From Dermatophilus congolensis (lineage in GTDB: Bacteria; Actinomycetota; Actinomycetes; Actinomycetales; Dermatophilaceae), in assembly GCA_030538115.1 (NCBI GenBank), contig JAUNUP010000001.1:186001-250000 (forward strand): a stretch of DNA of 64,000 nt, given 5' to 3'. A program made the translations under genes and the position numbers. Positions 39,851 to 47,964 of this stretch are shown one piece after another (positions within the stretch are counted from its first letter, which is position 1; each line of letters begins with the position of its first letter). The notes below the pieces were generated by a model. It did no database searches and had not been told where the DNA came from. It saw nothing but the letters and a program-made list of their open reading frames with translations.

Positions 39851-39923
39851 GGGCCAAAGGTATCCAACATTGGGCCGCCCCTGCCCCATCTACCGCTCAG
39901 CGACGCACGGCAACCCGCAGGCA

Positions 39924-39953
39924 TCGGATGCCGGGGCGGCCCTCCGCATCCGA
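39924..39953 (-). terminator. Possible terminator after the formate/nitrite channel gene
   Basis: TCGGATGC (39924-39931) and GCATCCGA (39946-39953) pair perfectly over 8 bp with a 14-nt GC-rich loop, starting 12 nt beyond the stop at 39965. No T-run follows. Confidence 0.45.
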
Positions 39954-39964
39954 CGATCGACCAG

Positions 39965-40831
39965 TCAGTCGGTGCTCACGCTCTTGTCGACGCGCGTCGC
40001 CGCTCTCGCCGCGCCGTTCGCGCCTCCGTAGAGAGACCAGTAGAACAGTCCGATCATCATGCCGCCGCCGACGATGTTGCCGAGCGTGACCGGCACGAGG
40101 TTCGCGGTGATGAAGTTCGCCCAGGTCATGTCTGGGAACGCGCCGGGTGCGAGCTCGGGCCGGATGATGATTCCGAGCGGGATCATGAACATGTTCGCCA
40201 CCGAGTGCTCGAAGCCTGTGGAGACGAACAGGCCGACAGGCAGGACGAGCGCGAGGATCTTGTCGGCGACGCTGCGCCCCGCGTACGCCATCCAGACGCC
40301 GAGGCACACGAGCAGGTTGCAGCCGATGCCGAGGGTGAACGCCTCGACGAACGTATGGTGCAGCTTCTTGTCGGCCGTCGCGAGGATCACCGCGCCCCAG
40401 CCCCCCTCGGCGCTGTTGTAGACGCCGCCGAAGTAGCAGATCGCGACGATCGTGGCGGCCCCGATGGCGTTGCCGATATAGACGAGGCTCCAATGCCGCA
40501 GCACGCCTAGCCACGAGAGTCGTCCGGCTGCCTTGCCGATGAGAGTCATCGTGGTGGAGGTGAACAGATCGGCACCCGTCACCACGCACGTGATGAGGCC
40601 CAGCGAGAAGACCGTGCCCCCGATGAGTTTGGCGACGCCCCAAGGCAGCACCTCGGCACCGACCTGGGTGGTGGTGTAGAAGACGAAGCCGAGCGAGATG
40701 TAGGCGCCGCCCGGCAGCGCGGCCATGAGGATCTTCCAGGGGGGTGCCGTGGTCTTGTGCACCATCGCTTCTTCGGCGATCGCGGCCGTCTCGACCGGTG
40801 ACGCCATCCTCATGTTCAGCGGCTCACTCAC
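39965..40831 (-). CDS. Formate/nitrite transporter family channel
   Basis: A 288-residue membrane protein of the FocA/NirC family, pentameric channels for small monovalent anions. Signatures include PGGAYISLGFVFYTTTQVG in the first helix region, VVTGADLFTSTTMTLIG, and the gating histidine in VSTGFEHSVANMFMIPLG, which matches FocA. Six hydrophobic segments can be picked out. Formate rather than nitrite is suggested by the GFEHS motif but is not proven. No pyruvate formate-lyase is adjacent; the window's pyruvate oxidoreductase would not make formate. It is divergent from thyA. Confidence 0.9.
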   Translation of the reverse strand: MSEPLNMRMASPVETAAIAEEAMVHKTTAPPWKILMAALPGGAYISLGFVFYTTTQVGAEVLPWGVAKLIGGTVFSLGLITCVVTGADLFTSTTMTLIGKAAGRLSWLGVLRHWSLVYIGNAIGAATIVAICYFGGVYNSAEGGWGAVILATADKKLHHTFVEAFTLGIGCNLLVCLGVWMAYAGRSVADKILALVLPVGLFVSTGFEHSVANMFMIPLGIIIRPELAPGAFPDMTWANFITANLVPVTLGNIVGGGMMIGLFYWSLYGGANGAARAATRVDKSVSTD

Positions 40832-40947
40832 GAGTCGTGACGCTACCGCCGCAGACCCCGACGGCAGGCGCCATCGGTCCAGTCGAGACCAGATTCACCC
40901 CGCAGCGCGGGCGCCGGCACCGATCGAAGCCGACCTACTCGCACGAC

Positions 40948-41022
40948 ATGCACGAGATGCCCGACATGCCAGACATGCCCGGAAACGCCAACGTGGCGCT
41001 ACTCGCTCGGGGGTTCGAGTAG
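40948..41022 (+). other. Possible 24-codon ORF with Met-Pro-Asp repeats
   Basis: ATG 40948 opens a 24-residue frame beginning MHEMPDMPDMPGN and ending at a TAG inside a perfect hairpin. The three-residue repeat comes from a tandem 9-bp DNA repeat (near GACATGCCC). I see no ribosome-binding site. It could be a leader peptide ahead of thyA, or chance. Confidence 0.25.
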
Positions 41023-41031
41023 CGCCACGTT
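40990..41031. repeat. Perfect 16-bp hairpin in the divergent focA-thyA gap
   Basis: AACGTGGCGCTACTCG (40990-41005) and CGAGTAGCGCCACGTT (41016-41031) pair without error around the 10-nt loop CTCGGGGGTT. It lies in the 329-bp gap between two divergent genes (40832-41160), where no known transcript needs ending. The rest of the gap shows only the short ORF described at 40948. Confidence 0.7.
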
Positions 41032-41160
41032 CACCAGGGATATCGCACGGGAGGCCCGCAGCGTTACACAGCACTCTGAGCAGGCTTTACTCCCTAGCAC
41101 CGTTTCACGGACGCGAGCCGCTGACTTCCGGCGGGCCGCCGCCCGGATAGCGTGGGCCGG

Positions 41161-41976
41161 GTGCGCCAGTACCACGAACTCCTCAACCGCATCCTCGACG
41201 AAGGCAATCGCCGCGACGACCGCACCGGCACCGGCACGCTCTCGGTGTTCGGGCATCAGATGCGCTTCGACCTGCGCGAGGGGTTTCCGGCGCTGACGAC
41301 GAAGAAGCTGCACCTGCGCTCGATCATCGGTGAGCTCATCTGGTTTCTGCGCGGCGACACGAACATCGCCTGGCTGCACGAGCACGGCATCACGATCTGG
41401 GACGAGTGGGCCGACGCCGACGGCGACCTCGGGCCTGTGTACGGGCACCAGTGGAGGTCGTGGCCCACTCCCGACGGAGGGAGCATCGACCAAATCGCGA
41501 AGGTGGTGCACTCGATCCGCACCAATCCCAGCAGCCGCCGCCACATCGTCTCCGCCTGGAACGTGGCGGAGGTCGACGACATGGCGCTGCCGCCGTGCCA
41601 CACGATGTTCCAGTTCTACGTGACGCCGGCTGCGGGGCAGGAGGGGCGTGGGCGCCTGTCGTGCCAGCTCTATCAGCGCAGCGCCGACGTCTTTCTCGGG
41701 GTTCCGTTCAACATCGCCTCCTACGCGCTGCTGACGCACATGGTGGCGCAGGTCTGCGATCTCGAGGTCGGCGATTTCGTGCACACCTTCGGCGACGCGC
41801 ACCTGTACATCAACCACCTAGACCAGGCCCGCGAGCAGCTCGCACGCGAGCCGAGGCCGCTCCCCCGTCTACGTCTGAACCCCGACCGGCGTGCGATCGA
41901 CGCGTTCGAGATCGAGGATGTGGTTCTCGAGGGCTACGACCCGCACCCGGCGATCAAGGCCCCCATCGCGGTCTGA
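41161..41976 (+). CDS. thyA: Thymidylate synthase
   Basis: A 271-residue enzyme that makes dTMP from dUMP with methylene-tetrahydrofolate as methyl donor and reductant. GTG 41161 is preferred over GTG 41152 because it gives [12 protein letters not shown], aligning with the usual start, and places the catalytic cysteine of [11 protein letters not shown] at residue 146, the same number as in E. coli. Other landmarks are [29 protein letters not shown] and [21 protein letters not shown]. It is followed by folA, which recycles the dihydrofolate it makes. Confidence 0.97.
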   Translation: MRQYHELLNRILDEGNRRDDRTGTGTLSVFGHQMRFDLREGFPALTTKKLHLRSIIGELIWFLRGDTNIAWLHEHGITIWDEWADADGDLGPVYGHQWRSWPTPDGGSIDQIAKVVHSIRTNPSSRRHIVSAWNVAEVDDMALPPCHTMFQFYVTPAAGQEGRGRLSCQLYQRSADVFLGVPFNIASYALLTHMVAQVCDLEVGDFVHTFGDAHLYINHLDQAREQLAREPRPLPRLRLNPDRRAIDAFEIEDVVLEGYDPHPAIKAPIAV

Positions 41977-42024
41977 GGGCCGCAGGGCAAGAGAGCAGGA
42001 GAACCCGAGAACCGGAGGGCGAAC

Positions 42025-42576
42025 ATGTCGGCGAACGTGACGGACGGCGCGAACGTCAACCCCGACCAGTACGTCGTGGTCGTCGTGGCTGTGGCCCGCA
42101 ACGGGGTCATCGGCGCGAACGGCGGAATGCCCTGGCACCTGCCCGAAGACCTCGCGCACTTCAAGACGGCCACGATGGGCACGCCGATGGTGATGGGCCG
42201 CAAGACCTTCGAGAGCATCGGTCGCCCGCTGCCCGGCCGCCGCTCGATCGTCGTCACGCGTGATCGTGCCTGGCAGCACGCCGGCGTCGAGGTCGCCCAC
42301 GGCATCGCGGAGGCGTTCGAGCTGGCGGGCCCCGGCCGCGTCAGCCTCATCGGCGGAGGTGAGTTGTTCGCCCGCTCCATGTCCGCCGATCCGGCGACGG
42401 CGCCCGAAGCCGCGGACGAGCTGATCGTCACGTACGTCGATGCCGCTCCGCAGGGCGACACGTTTCTGCCGCCCGTCGACGAGAGGGTGTGGGAGGTCGT
42501 GGAGCGCCGCCCCGGCACGGGCTGCGAGTACGTGACCTACCGCCGTGCCGGTGTGACTCCGGACGCGGGCGCGTGA
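42025..42576 (+). CDS. folA: Dihydrofolate reductase
   Basis: A 183-residue NADPH-dependent reductase that regenerates tetrahydrofolate. Family motifs are AVARNGVIGANGGMPWHLPED (about residues 22-42; the catalytic acidic residue follows WHLP), FKTATMGTPMVMGRKTFESIG and LPGRRSIVVTRD. The NADPH-binding segment is SLIGGGELFARSM. The first 15 residues are a non-conserved extension. ATG 42025 lies 48 bp after thyA, consistent with a bicistronic thyA-folA mRNA. Confidence 0.96.
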   Translation: MSANVTDGANVNPDQYVVVVVAVARNGVIGANGGMPWHLPEDLAHFKTATMGTPMVMGRKTFESIGRPLPGRRSIVVTRDRAWQHAGVEVAHGIAEAFELAGPGRVSLIGGGELFARSMSADPATAPEAADELIVTYVDAAPQGDTFLPPVDERVWEVVERRPGTGCEYVTYRRAGVTPDAGA

Positions 42577-42586
42577 CGACAGTCGC

Positions 42587-43402
42587 CTAGACGCCTTCGT
42601 CGAACACTTCGGTCTTGATCCGATCCGGGGCCACCCCGAACGCTTCAAGTGCCGCGCGCGCGTCGACGACCAGCGACTCGGGGCCGCACGTGAACCACGT
42701 ATGTACGCGAGTGTCGGCGAAGACGTGCAGCAATTCGTCGATGCGCTCTCTGTCGAGACGGCCTGAGAGTGCCTCGGTGTCGCCGGGTTCGCGGCTGAAC
42801 GCCTCCGCGAGAAACATGCGCCAGGCGTAGTTGTCGGCCAGCTCGAGCAGTTCGGAGCGGAACATCGAGGTGGCGCGTGAGCGGGAGCCGACGAGCACGA
42901 CGAACCCGCGTCGCTCCATCTCGTGGAGCCCCTCGGTGAGGATCGACATCGCGGGGGTGATGCCTGAACCGGCCACGATGAAGCCGAGCATCGCCTCGTC
43001 GGGGGTGTACGGGTCGACGGTCAGTTCACCGAGCGGTTCTGCGACGCCCACCACGTCGCCGGGGTGTGCGTGCCGGTTGAGCCAGGTCGACATGAGCCCG
43101 TCCGGAATCTCTCGGGAGGCGATGCGCAGCAGCCCCGTCTGAGCAGACCACGCGGGCGACCCGACGAGCGAATACGAACGACGCACGTCGGTAGGCCCGT
43201 CCGGCCCCGGGACGCTCGTCCGCATCGTGACGTACTGCCCGGCCCGGTAGGCGAAGCGCTCGGCCTGATCGGAGGGGATCCGCAGGTCCACGGCCACGGC
43301 GCCGACACCCGACTGCGTGGCAGGGCTGATCGCCTCGATCGCCATCGGCGTGAAACGCGGCGCGCGTCGGGCTGCGGAGGAGCCGGGTGAAACCAGGGGC
43401 AC
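42587..43402 (-). CDS. Ferredoxin-reductase-like FAD/NAD(P) oxidoreductase
   Basis: A 271-residue flavoprotein of the ferredoxin-NADP reductase family. The FAD site is RRSYSLVGSP, preceded by YRAGQYVTMRT. The pyridine-nucleotide motif is FIVAGSGITPAMSIL, and the C-terminal part has TWFTCGPESLV. The plant-type [2Fe-2S] domain seen in PaaE-like relatives is absent, so the electron partner must be separate. The start is uncertain: GTG 43402 retains the usual RAPRFTPMAIEAI beginning, while an ATG at 43462 also exists. It is divergent from azlC. Confidence 0.75.
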   Translation of the reverse strand: MPLVSPGSSAARRAPRFTPMAIEAISPATQSGVGAVAVDLRIPSDQAERFAYRAGQYVTMRTSVPGPDGPTDVRRSYSLVGSPAWSAQTGLLRIASREIPDGLMSTWLNRHAHPGDVVGVAEPLGELTVDPYTPDEAMLGFIVAGSGITPAMSILTEGLHEMERRGFVVLVGSRSRATSMFRSELLELADNYAWRMFLAEAFSREPGDTEALSGRLDRERIDELLHVFADTRVHTWFTCGPESLVVDARAALEAFGVAPDRIKTEVFDEGV

Positions 43403-43483
43403 CCACAGACCGTAACCGACCAGATGTCGGCACCGGCACGGGGCGAGTCGCCGCCGGCGCATGAGGTCTGGGAGACTGAGCCA

Positions 43484-44275
43484 ATGCCCACTCCCCCTCC
43501 CGATGCACTGTCGCGCCCTGACGCGAAGGCGGCTCAAGAGGTCCGCCGCAAGGCGATCTCGGTGTCGGTGGCCACGGGGGCGTACGGCATCAGTTTCGGT
43601 GCCCTGTCGGTGAGTTCGGGCTTGTCGGTGCTGCAGACGATGGCCCTGTCCGCCCTGCTCTTCTCGGGTGCGTCACAGTTCGCGTTCGTCGGTCTCGTGG
43701 CTGCCGGAGGCGGGGCCGCCGTGCTCACTTCCACGCTCCTGGGCCTGCGCAATGGCCTCTACGGCTTGCAGACCTCGCGGATCCTCAACGCCACCGGGCT
43801 TCGTCGCCTCGCTGCAGCGCATGTCACCATCGACGAATCGACCGCCGTGGCCATCGGCGGCTCGACGAATCCGCTACAGCGTATGGGGTTCTGGTGGGCC
43901 GGCCTTGGCGTGTTCGCGCTCTGGAACCTCATGACGCTCGCGGGCGCACTGCTCGGCAACTCCATCGGCGACCCCAAGGCCTACGGACTCGACGCGGCCG
44001 CGACCGCCGCGTTCTGCGGGCTGTTGTGGCCTCGGCTCCGGAGCCACACGACGCGCGCGGTCGCGGTGGCGGCAGCGGTACTCGCGGTGCTCCTGTCGAT
44101 GGTCACGCCCGCCGGGGTACCGATTCTCGCCGCGGCGGCGCTGGCCGTGGCCGGAGGCGAGATCGCCGGGCGGTTCCTGCGAGACCGCCCCCGCCCTGCG
44201 CGGCACACCTCGGCGACGGATCCCGCCACCGGCGCACCAGACAGCGCCCGTGACGAAGGCGGTGAGAACCGATGA
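43484..44275 (+). CDS. azlC: AzlC-family branched-chain amino acid exporter, large subunit
   Basis: A 263-residue membrane protein. With AzlD it forms an exporter for branched-chain amino acids and analogues (LIV-E family). The family opening AISVSVATGAYGISFGAL is followed by ALSALLFSGASQFAFVGLVAAGG and STLLGLRNGLYGL, and further hydrophobic helices run to about residue 225. A polar tail of about 40 residues ends the protein. ATG 43484 has GGAG upstream. It overlaps azlD by 4 bp. Confidence 0.9.
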   Translation: MPTPPPDALSRPDAKAAQEVRRKAISVSVATGAYGISFGALSVSSGLSVLQTMALSALLFSGASQFAFVGLVAAGGGAAVLTSTLLGLRNGLYGLQTSRILNATGLRRLAAAHVTIDESTAVAIGGSTNPLQRMGFWWAGLGVFALWNLMTLAGALLGNSIGDPKAYGLDAAATAAFCGLLWPRLRSHTTRAVAVAAAVLAVLLSMVTPAGVPILAAAALAVAGGEIAGRFLRDRPRPARHTSATDPATGAPDSARDEGGENR

Positions 44276-44586
44276 ACACGTGGACCGCCGTGCTGCTCGC
44301 CGCCGGGCTGGCCTACCTCACCAAGCTGGCCGGCTACCTCGTGCCCCGGCACTGGCTGGAGCGGCCAGTCGTCGCACGCATGAACGCGGTCCTGCCCGTC
44401 GCTCTGCTCGCCGCCCTGGCAGGCACCTCGGCGTTCACGGGAGCCGGAGGCGCGTTCGTCCTCGACGCCCGCGCCGTTGCCGTCGCGGTGGCGCTGCTCA
44501 TGCTCTGGCGCGGCGCCTCGTTCCTGCTGGTCGTAGTGGCGGCGGCCGTCGTAGCAGCCGCCGCCCGCGCCCTCGGGATGGCGTGA
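44272..44586 (+). CDS. azlD: AzlD-family transporter small subunit
   Basis: A 104-residue protein with about four hydrophobic helices; the family signature LLAAGLAYLTKLAGYLVPR leads into LPVALLAALAGTSAF. It is the partner of AzlC in amino acid export. ATG 44272 overlaps the azlC stop (ATGA), so translation is coupled and subunits are made together. It converges with dapB, only 24 bp away. Confidence 0.9.
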   Translation: MNTWTAVLLAAGLAYLTKLAGYLVPRHWLERPVVARMNAVLPVALLAALAGTSAFTGAGGAFVLDARAVAVAVALLMLWRGASFLLVVVAAAVVAAAARALGMA

Positions 44587-44610
44587 CCTACGCAGGTACG
44601 AGCCCCGCGC

Positions 44611-45357
44611 TCAGAGGCCGAGGTAGTTCTCCAGGCCCACCGTGAGGCCGGGCGTGCGCACGACTCCTCGCACGCCTTCGAGCACGCCGGGCATGAAGCT
44701 GACCCGGTCGAAACTGTCGTGCCGGATCGTCAGCCCCTCGCCCTCCGCACCGAAGAGCACCTCCTGGTGGGCCACATACCCCCGCAGTCGCACCGCGTGC
44801 ACGTGCACCCCGGTGGAGCCGTCGCCGCGGGCGCCGTCCGGGTCTTGAGTCGTGGCGTCGGGCACCGGGCCGAGGCCGGCCTCCTCGCGCGCCGCGGCGA
44901 TGAGGGAGGCGGTGCGCGCGGCCGTACCGGAGGGGGCGTCGACCTTGCGCGGGTGGTGCAGTTCGACGATCTCGACCGACTCGTAGAAGCGCGCGGCCTG
45001 CTGGGCGAACGACATCATGAGGATCGCGCCGATGGCGAAATTGGGGGCGATGAGCACGCCAAGGTCGGGGCGCCCGGCCAGCTGCTCGCGTACCGCGGCG
45101 AGGCGCTCGTCCGTCCACCCGGTCGTCCCTACGACGACGCTCACACCGGCGTCGAGGCAGGCCTTGACGTTGCCGGGCGACGCGTCGGGAACGGTGAAGT
45201 CGACCGCGACCTTGGCGCCGCCGAAGTCGCCGAAGTCGTCTCCGATGTCGTACCGCCCGACGAGCCGCATGTCGTCTGCGGCCTCCACCGCATCGCACAC
45301 GGTCGACCCCATGCGCCCCGCTGCTCCGATGACCGCCACGTCGATGATTTCGCTCAT
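44611..45357 (-). CDS. dapB: 4-hydroxy-tetrahydrodipicolinate reductase
   Basis: A 248-residue NAD(P)H-dependent reductase that follows DapA in the DAP/lysine pathway. The nucleotide-binding loop is VAVIGAAGRMGSTV, followed by VDFTVPDASPGNV and VVGTTGWTDERL. The catalytic His-His-x-Arg-Lys stretch is ELHHPRKVDAPSGTA. ATG 45357 is chosen, as the 40 codons of open frame upstream are not conserved. It is a lone gene, not beside dapA or dapF. Confidence 0.96.
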   Translation of the reverse strand: MSEIIDVAVIGAAGRMGSTVCDAVEAADDMRLVGRYDIGDDFGDFGGAKVAVDFTVPDASPGNVKACLDAGVSVVVGTTGWTDERLAAVREQLAGRPDLGVLIAPNFAIGAILMMSFAQQAARFYESVEIVELHHPRKVDAPSGTAARTASLIAAAREEAGLGPVPDATTQDPDGARGDGSTGVHVHAVRLRGYVAHQEVLFGAEGEGLTIRHDSFDRVSFMPGVLEGVRGVVRTPGLTVGLENYLGL

Positions 45358-45661
45358 TGCCCCACTATTGCCCACCGCGCGGGCCGGGCTGCACCTGACC
45401 CGGCACAGGAGCCCCGGAGTTTTCTCCAGCCGCCCGTAGCGCCGTGTCGTGAGCCCGCTCGCTCGCGTGTCGTGCACTTTTTCTCGACTCGTATCGGCCT
45501 GTGTCTAGGCCCGATACCACGGGAGCGTTCTGCACTGCCGAATGTGGGGCTAGCGTTCGTTCCGTAGTGCGGGAACAATGGTGGATCACGGATCGTCAAC
45601 ACAGGACGATGAAAAGTGCACCGCCGAAGCCGTCGGTGTGCCACCTAGCCGCCGGAGAGCC
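45358..45661. other. Gene-free stretch upstream of dapB
   Basis: It should hold the dapB promoter (minus strand). Two small dyads are visible: GTATCGGCC/GGCCCGATAC at 45491-45517 and GTTCC-N8-GGAAC at 45559-45576. No convincing gene is seen. Confidence 0.5.
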
Positions 45662-46099
45662 ATGCGAACGACTTCCGTTCACACCCCTACCAGACGCGCT
45701 GCCCCTACCTTGGCCGATGCTCGTGGCCAGGCCGTAACCGTGTCCGCTCCAACTGACACGACAGGCCCGCTCGCGACCTTCAGCTCGAAGATTCCGATGC
45801 TGTGGCCCGATGTCGCCCCCTTCTGCGCGGCGACAGGCATCGATGGTGAGACGGAGGTCGAGACGCTACGGGCCGCAGTCGTACATCGGCGCGCGGGTGA
45901 CCCCACAGACGCCGCGCGGCGGCCGGGCGACGAACTCGAAGCACTGCTGGCCGGGTGGGCGCACTTCGACGCCGAGCGCCGGGCAGTGTTGCGCGGTGCG
46001 GTGCGGTACCTCCAAGAGCAGGGCGATCGTTGCCGCTCGGGCTGCGAGGAGCACCTCGTCGACGCCGCCGTCTTGGCCGTGCTCAGGTCGCGCGGCTGA
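45662..46099 (+). CDS. Hypothetical protein upstream of the pyruvate oxidoreductase unit
   Basis: A 145-residue frame that I do not recognise. ATG 45662 has GGAGAG closely upstream; an ATG 28 codons earlier and a GTG near 45740 are alternatives. The second half looks protein-like (PGDELEALLAGWAHFDAERRAVL, then VRYLQEQGDRCRSGCEEHLVDAAVLAVLRS), with alternating helix-forming stretches and two cysteines four apart (CRSGC), while the first third is Thr/Ala/Arg-rich. No membrane segment is present. It is 212 bp ahead of the oxidoreductase operon; a link is unproven. Confidence 0.45.
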   Translation: MRTTSVHTPTRRAAPTLADARGQAVTVSAPTDTTGPLATFSSKIPMLWPDVAPFCAATGIDGETEVETLRAAVVHRRAGDPTDAARRPGDELEALLAGWAHFDAERRAVLRGAVRYLQEQGDRCRSGCEEHLVDAAVLAVLRSRG

Positions 46100-46311
46100 C
46101 CCAATAGGCCCCCTCCACATTCATTTCTCGCCGTTCGCTCACGCGATCTGGCCCCCTCGACACCCCCTCCTCCGCAGTCTTGGATGACGGGATCGCGAGC
46201 CTCCTTCGGACGTAAGTCCCGGATCTGTCGCCCTCTGCGGGGTTACGGTCACGAGAGCGGTTCTGGCGATGGCGACAGAACGCCACACGCGTACGACCAG
46301 GAGGTTGCAGG

Positions 46312-47964
46312 GTGGACACCACGCGACGCGACATGACCCGGCTGCCCGATCTGGCGACCACGGCGGGCAGGGTCAGTCCCACCCGCACGCGGCTTCCCGT
46401 GTATGTCGACCTGCTGCCTCCGTGCAATACCGCGTGTCCTGCGGGCGAGAACATCCAGGAGTGGCTGCGGCTGCTCAAGGAGGGCGAGGCCGAGGCGGCG
46501 TGGCGCATGCTCACCCGCGACAACCCGTTCCCCGCCATCCACGGCCGCGTCTGCTACCACCCGTGCGAAACGGCCTGCAACCGTAAAGAACTCGACGGTG
46601 CGGTGTCGATCCACGCGGTCGAGCGCAACCTCGGCGACATGGCCTTGAAGAAGGGTTGGCAGTTCGAGAAGCCGCGCCACAGCAGTGGGCGGCGTGTGCT
46701 CGTCATCGGAGCGGGGCCGTCCGGCCTCTCCGCCGCCTACCATCTCGCTCGGCAGGGGCACGAGGTCGAGATCCGCGACGGAGGCGACGAGCCCGGCGGC
46801 ATGATGCGCTACGGCATCCCCGAATACCGGCTCCCCCGTGACGTACTCGACGCCGAAATCGCCCGCCTCATCGAACTCGGCGTGACGATCACGCTGCAAC
46901 ACCACGTCACCGACCTCGCCACCGAGCAGCGTGAGGGCCGCTTCGACGCCGTGTTCATCGCGATCGGTGCGCACCTGAGCAAGCGGGTCGACATCCCGAA
47001 CCAAGACGCGAGCCGCATTCTCGACGCCACCACGTTCCTGCGTGGAGTGGCCAGCGGCGACCGCCCGCTCATGGGCGAGAAGGTCACCGTCTACGGCGGC
47101 GGCAACACGGCCATGGACGCCGCCCGCGTCGCCCGCCGTCTCGGCGCGACCGAGACCGTCGTCGTCTACCGCCGCACCGCGGAGCAGATGCCGGCCCACG
47201 CTGAAGAGCGCGAGGAGGCGGAGCGCGAGGGCGTCAAGATGAACTGGCTGCGCACCATCACCTCGTTCGACGACGACCTGACGGTCGAGATCATGGAGCT
47301 GGACGAGAACGGAAAGCCGCAGGGCACTGGGCAGTTCGAGAAGCTCGAGTCCGACACCGTCATTCTGGCGCTGGGCCAGGAGGCCGACACGGGCTTCCTC
47401 CACGGCATCCCGGGCCTGCGCTTCGACAAAGACGTTCTGCAGGTCGACCCCGCCACGCTCATGTCAGACGTGCCCGGCATCTTCGCCGGAGGCGACGCGG
47501 TGCCCTCCGAGCGCACGGTCACCGTCGGTGTCGGTCACGGCAAGCGGGCCGCCCGCAGCATCGACGCCTTCCTCAACCGCGTCGAATTCGTCGAGCGACC
47601 CAAGAACCCGCCGGCTCCGTTCGAGATCCTGCACCCCTGGTACTTCGGTGACGCCCGCCGCCGCACCCAGCCCGAACTCGACCCGGTGCTGCGCGTCGGC
47701 GACTTCGACGAGGTCGTCGGCGGCCTCTCCGACGAGCAGGCCCTCTTCGAGGCGGCCCGCTGCCTCTCGTGCGGCAACTGCTTCGAGTGCGACGGCTGCC
47801 TCGGCTCCTGCCCCGAAGATGCGGTGATCAAGCTCGGCAAGGGTTACCGCTACCGCTTCGACTACGACAAGTGCACCGGCTGCGGCACGTGCTACGAGCA
47901 GTGCCCGGCCCACGCGATCGACATGCGGCCCGCCACCGGGCTCGGCCTGAAGGGCGGAATGTGA
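46312..47964 (+). CDS. GltD-like NAD(P)-dependent flavoprotein with C-terminal ferredoxin domain
   Basis: A 550-residue iron-sulphur flavoprotein. The N-terminal cysteine-rich domain (CNTACPAGENIQEW, CYHPCETACNRK) is the cluster domain of glutamate synthase small subunits. The FAD loop VLVIGAGPSGLSAAYHLA and the NADPH loop VYGGGNTAMDAARVARRLGA follow. The last about 65 residues form an 8Fe-type ferredoxin (CLSCGNCFECDGCLGSCPED, CTGCGTCYEQCPAHA). No glutamate synthase large subunit is nearby, so it probably passes electrons between ferredoxin and NAD(P) for the adjacent pyruvate oxidoreductase. It starts at GTG 46312 after AGGAGG. Confidence 0.88.
   Translation: MDTTRRDMTRLPDLATTAGRVSPTRTRLPVYVDLLPPCNTACPAGENIQEWLRLLKEGEAEAAWRMLTRDNPFPAIHGRVCYHPCETACNRKELDGAVSIHAVERNLGDMALKKGWQFEKPRHSSGRRVLVIGAGPSGLSAAYHLARQGHEVEIRDGGDEPGGMMRYGIPEYRLPRDVLDAEIARLIELGVTITLQHHVTDLATEQREGRFDAVFIAIGAHLSKRVDIPNQDASRILDATTFLRGVASGDRPLMGEKVTVYGGGNTAMDAARVARRLGATETVVVYRRTAEQMPAHAEEREEAEREGVKMNWLRTITSFDDDLTVEIMELDENGKPQGTGQFEKLESDTVILALGQEADTGFLHGIPGLRFDKDVLQVDPATLMSDVPGIFAGGDAVPSERTVTVGVGHGKRAARSIDAFLNRVEFVERPKNPPAPFEILHPWYFGDARRRTQPELDPVLRVGDFDEVVGGLSDEQALFEAARCLSCGNCFECDGCLGSCPEDAVIKLGKGYRYRFDYDKCTGCGTCYEQCPAHAIDMRPATGLGLKGGM

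Noticed and set aside
46312..47964. Glutamate synthase small subunit (gltD)
   Set aside because: No large subunit is adjacent, and the protein has an added C-terminal ferredoxin domain and is coupled to nifJ.
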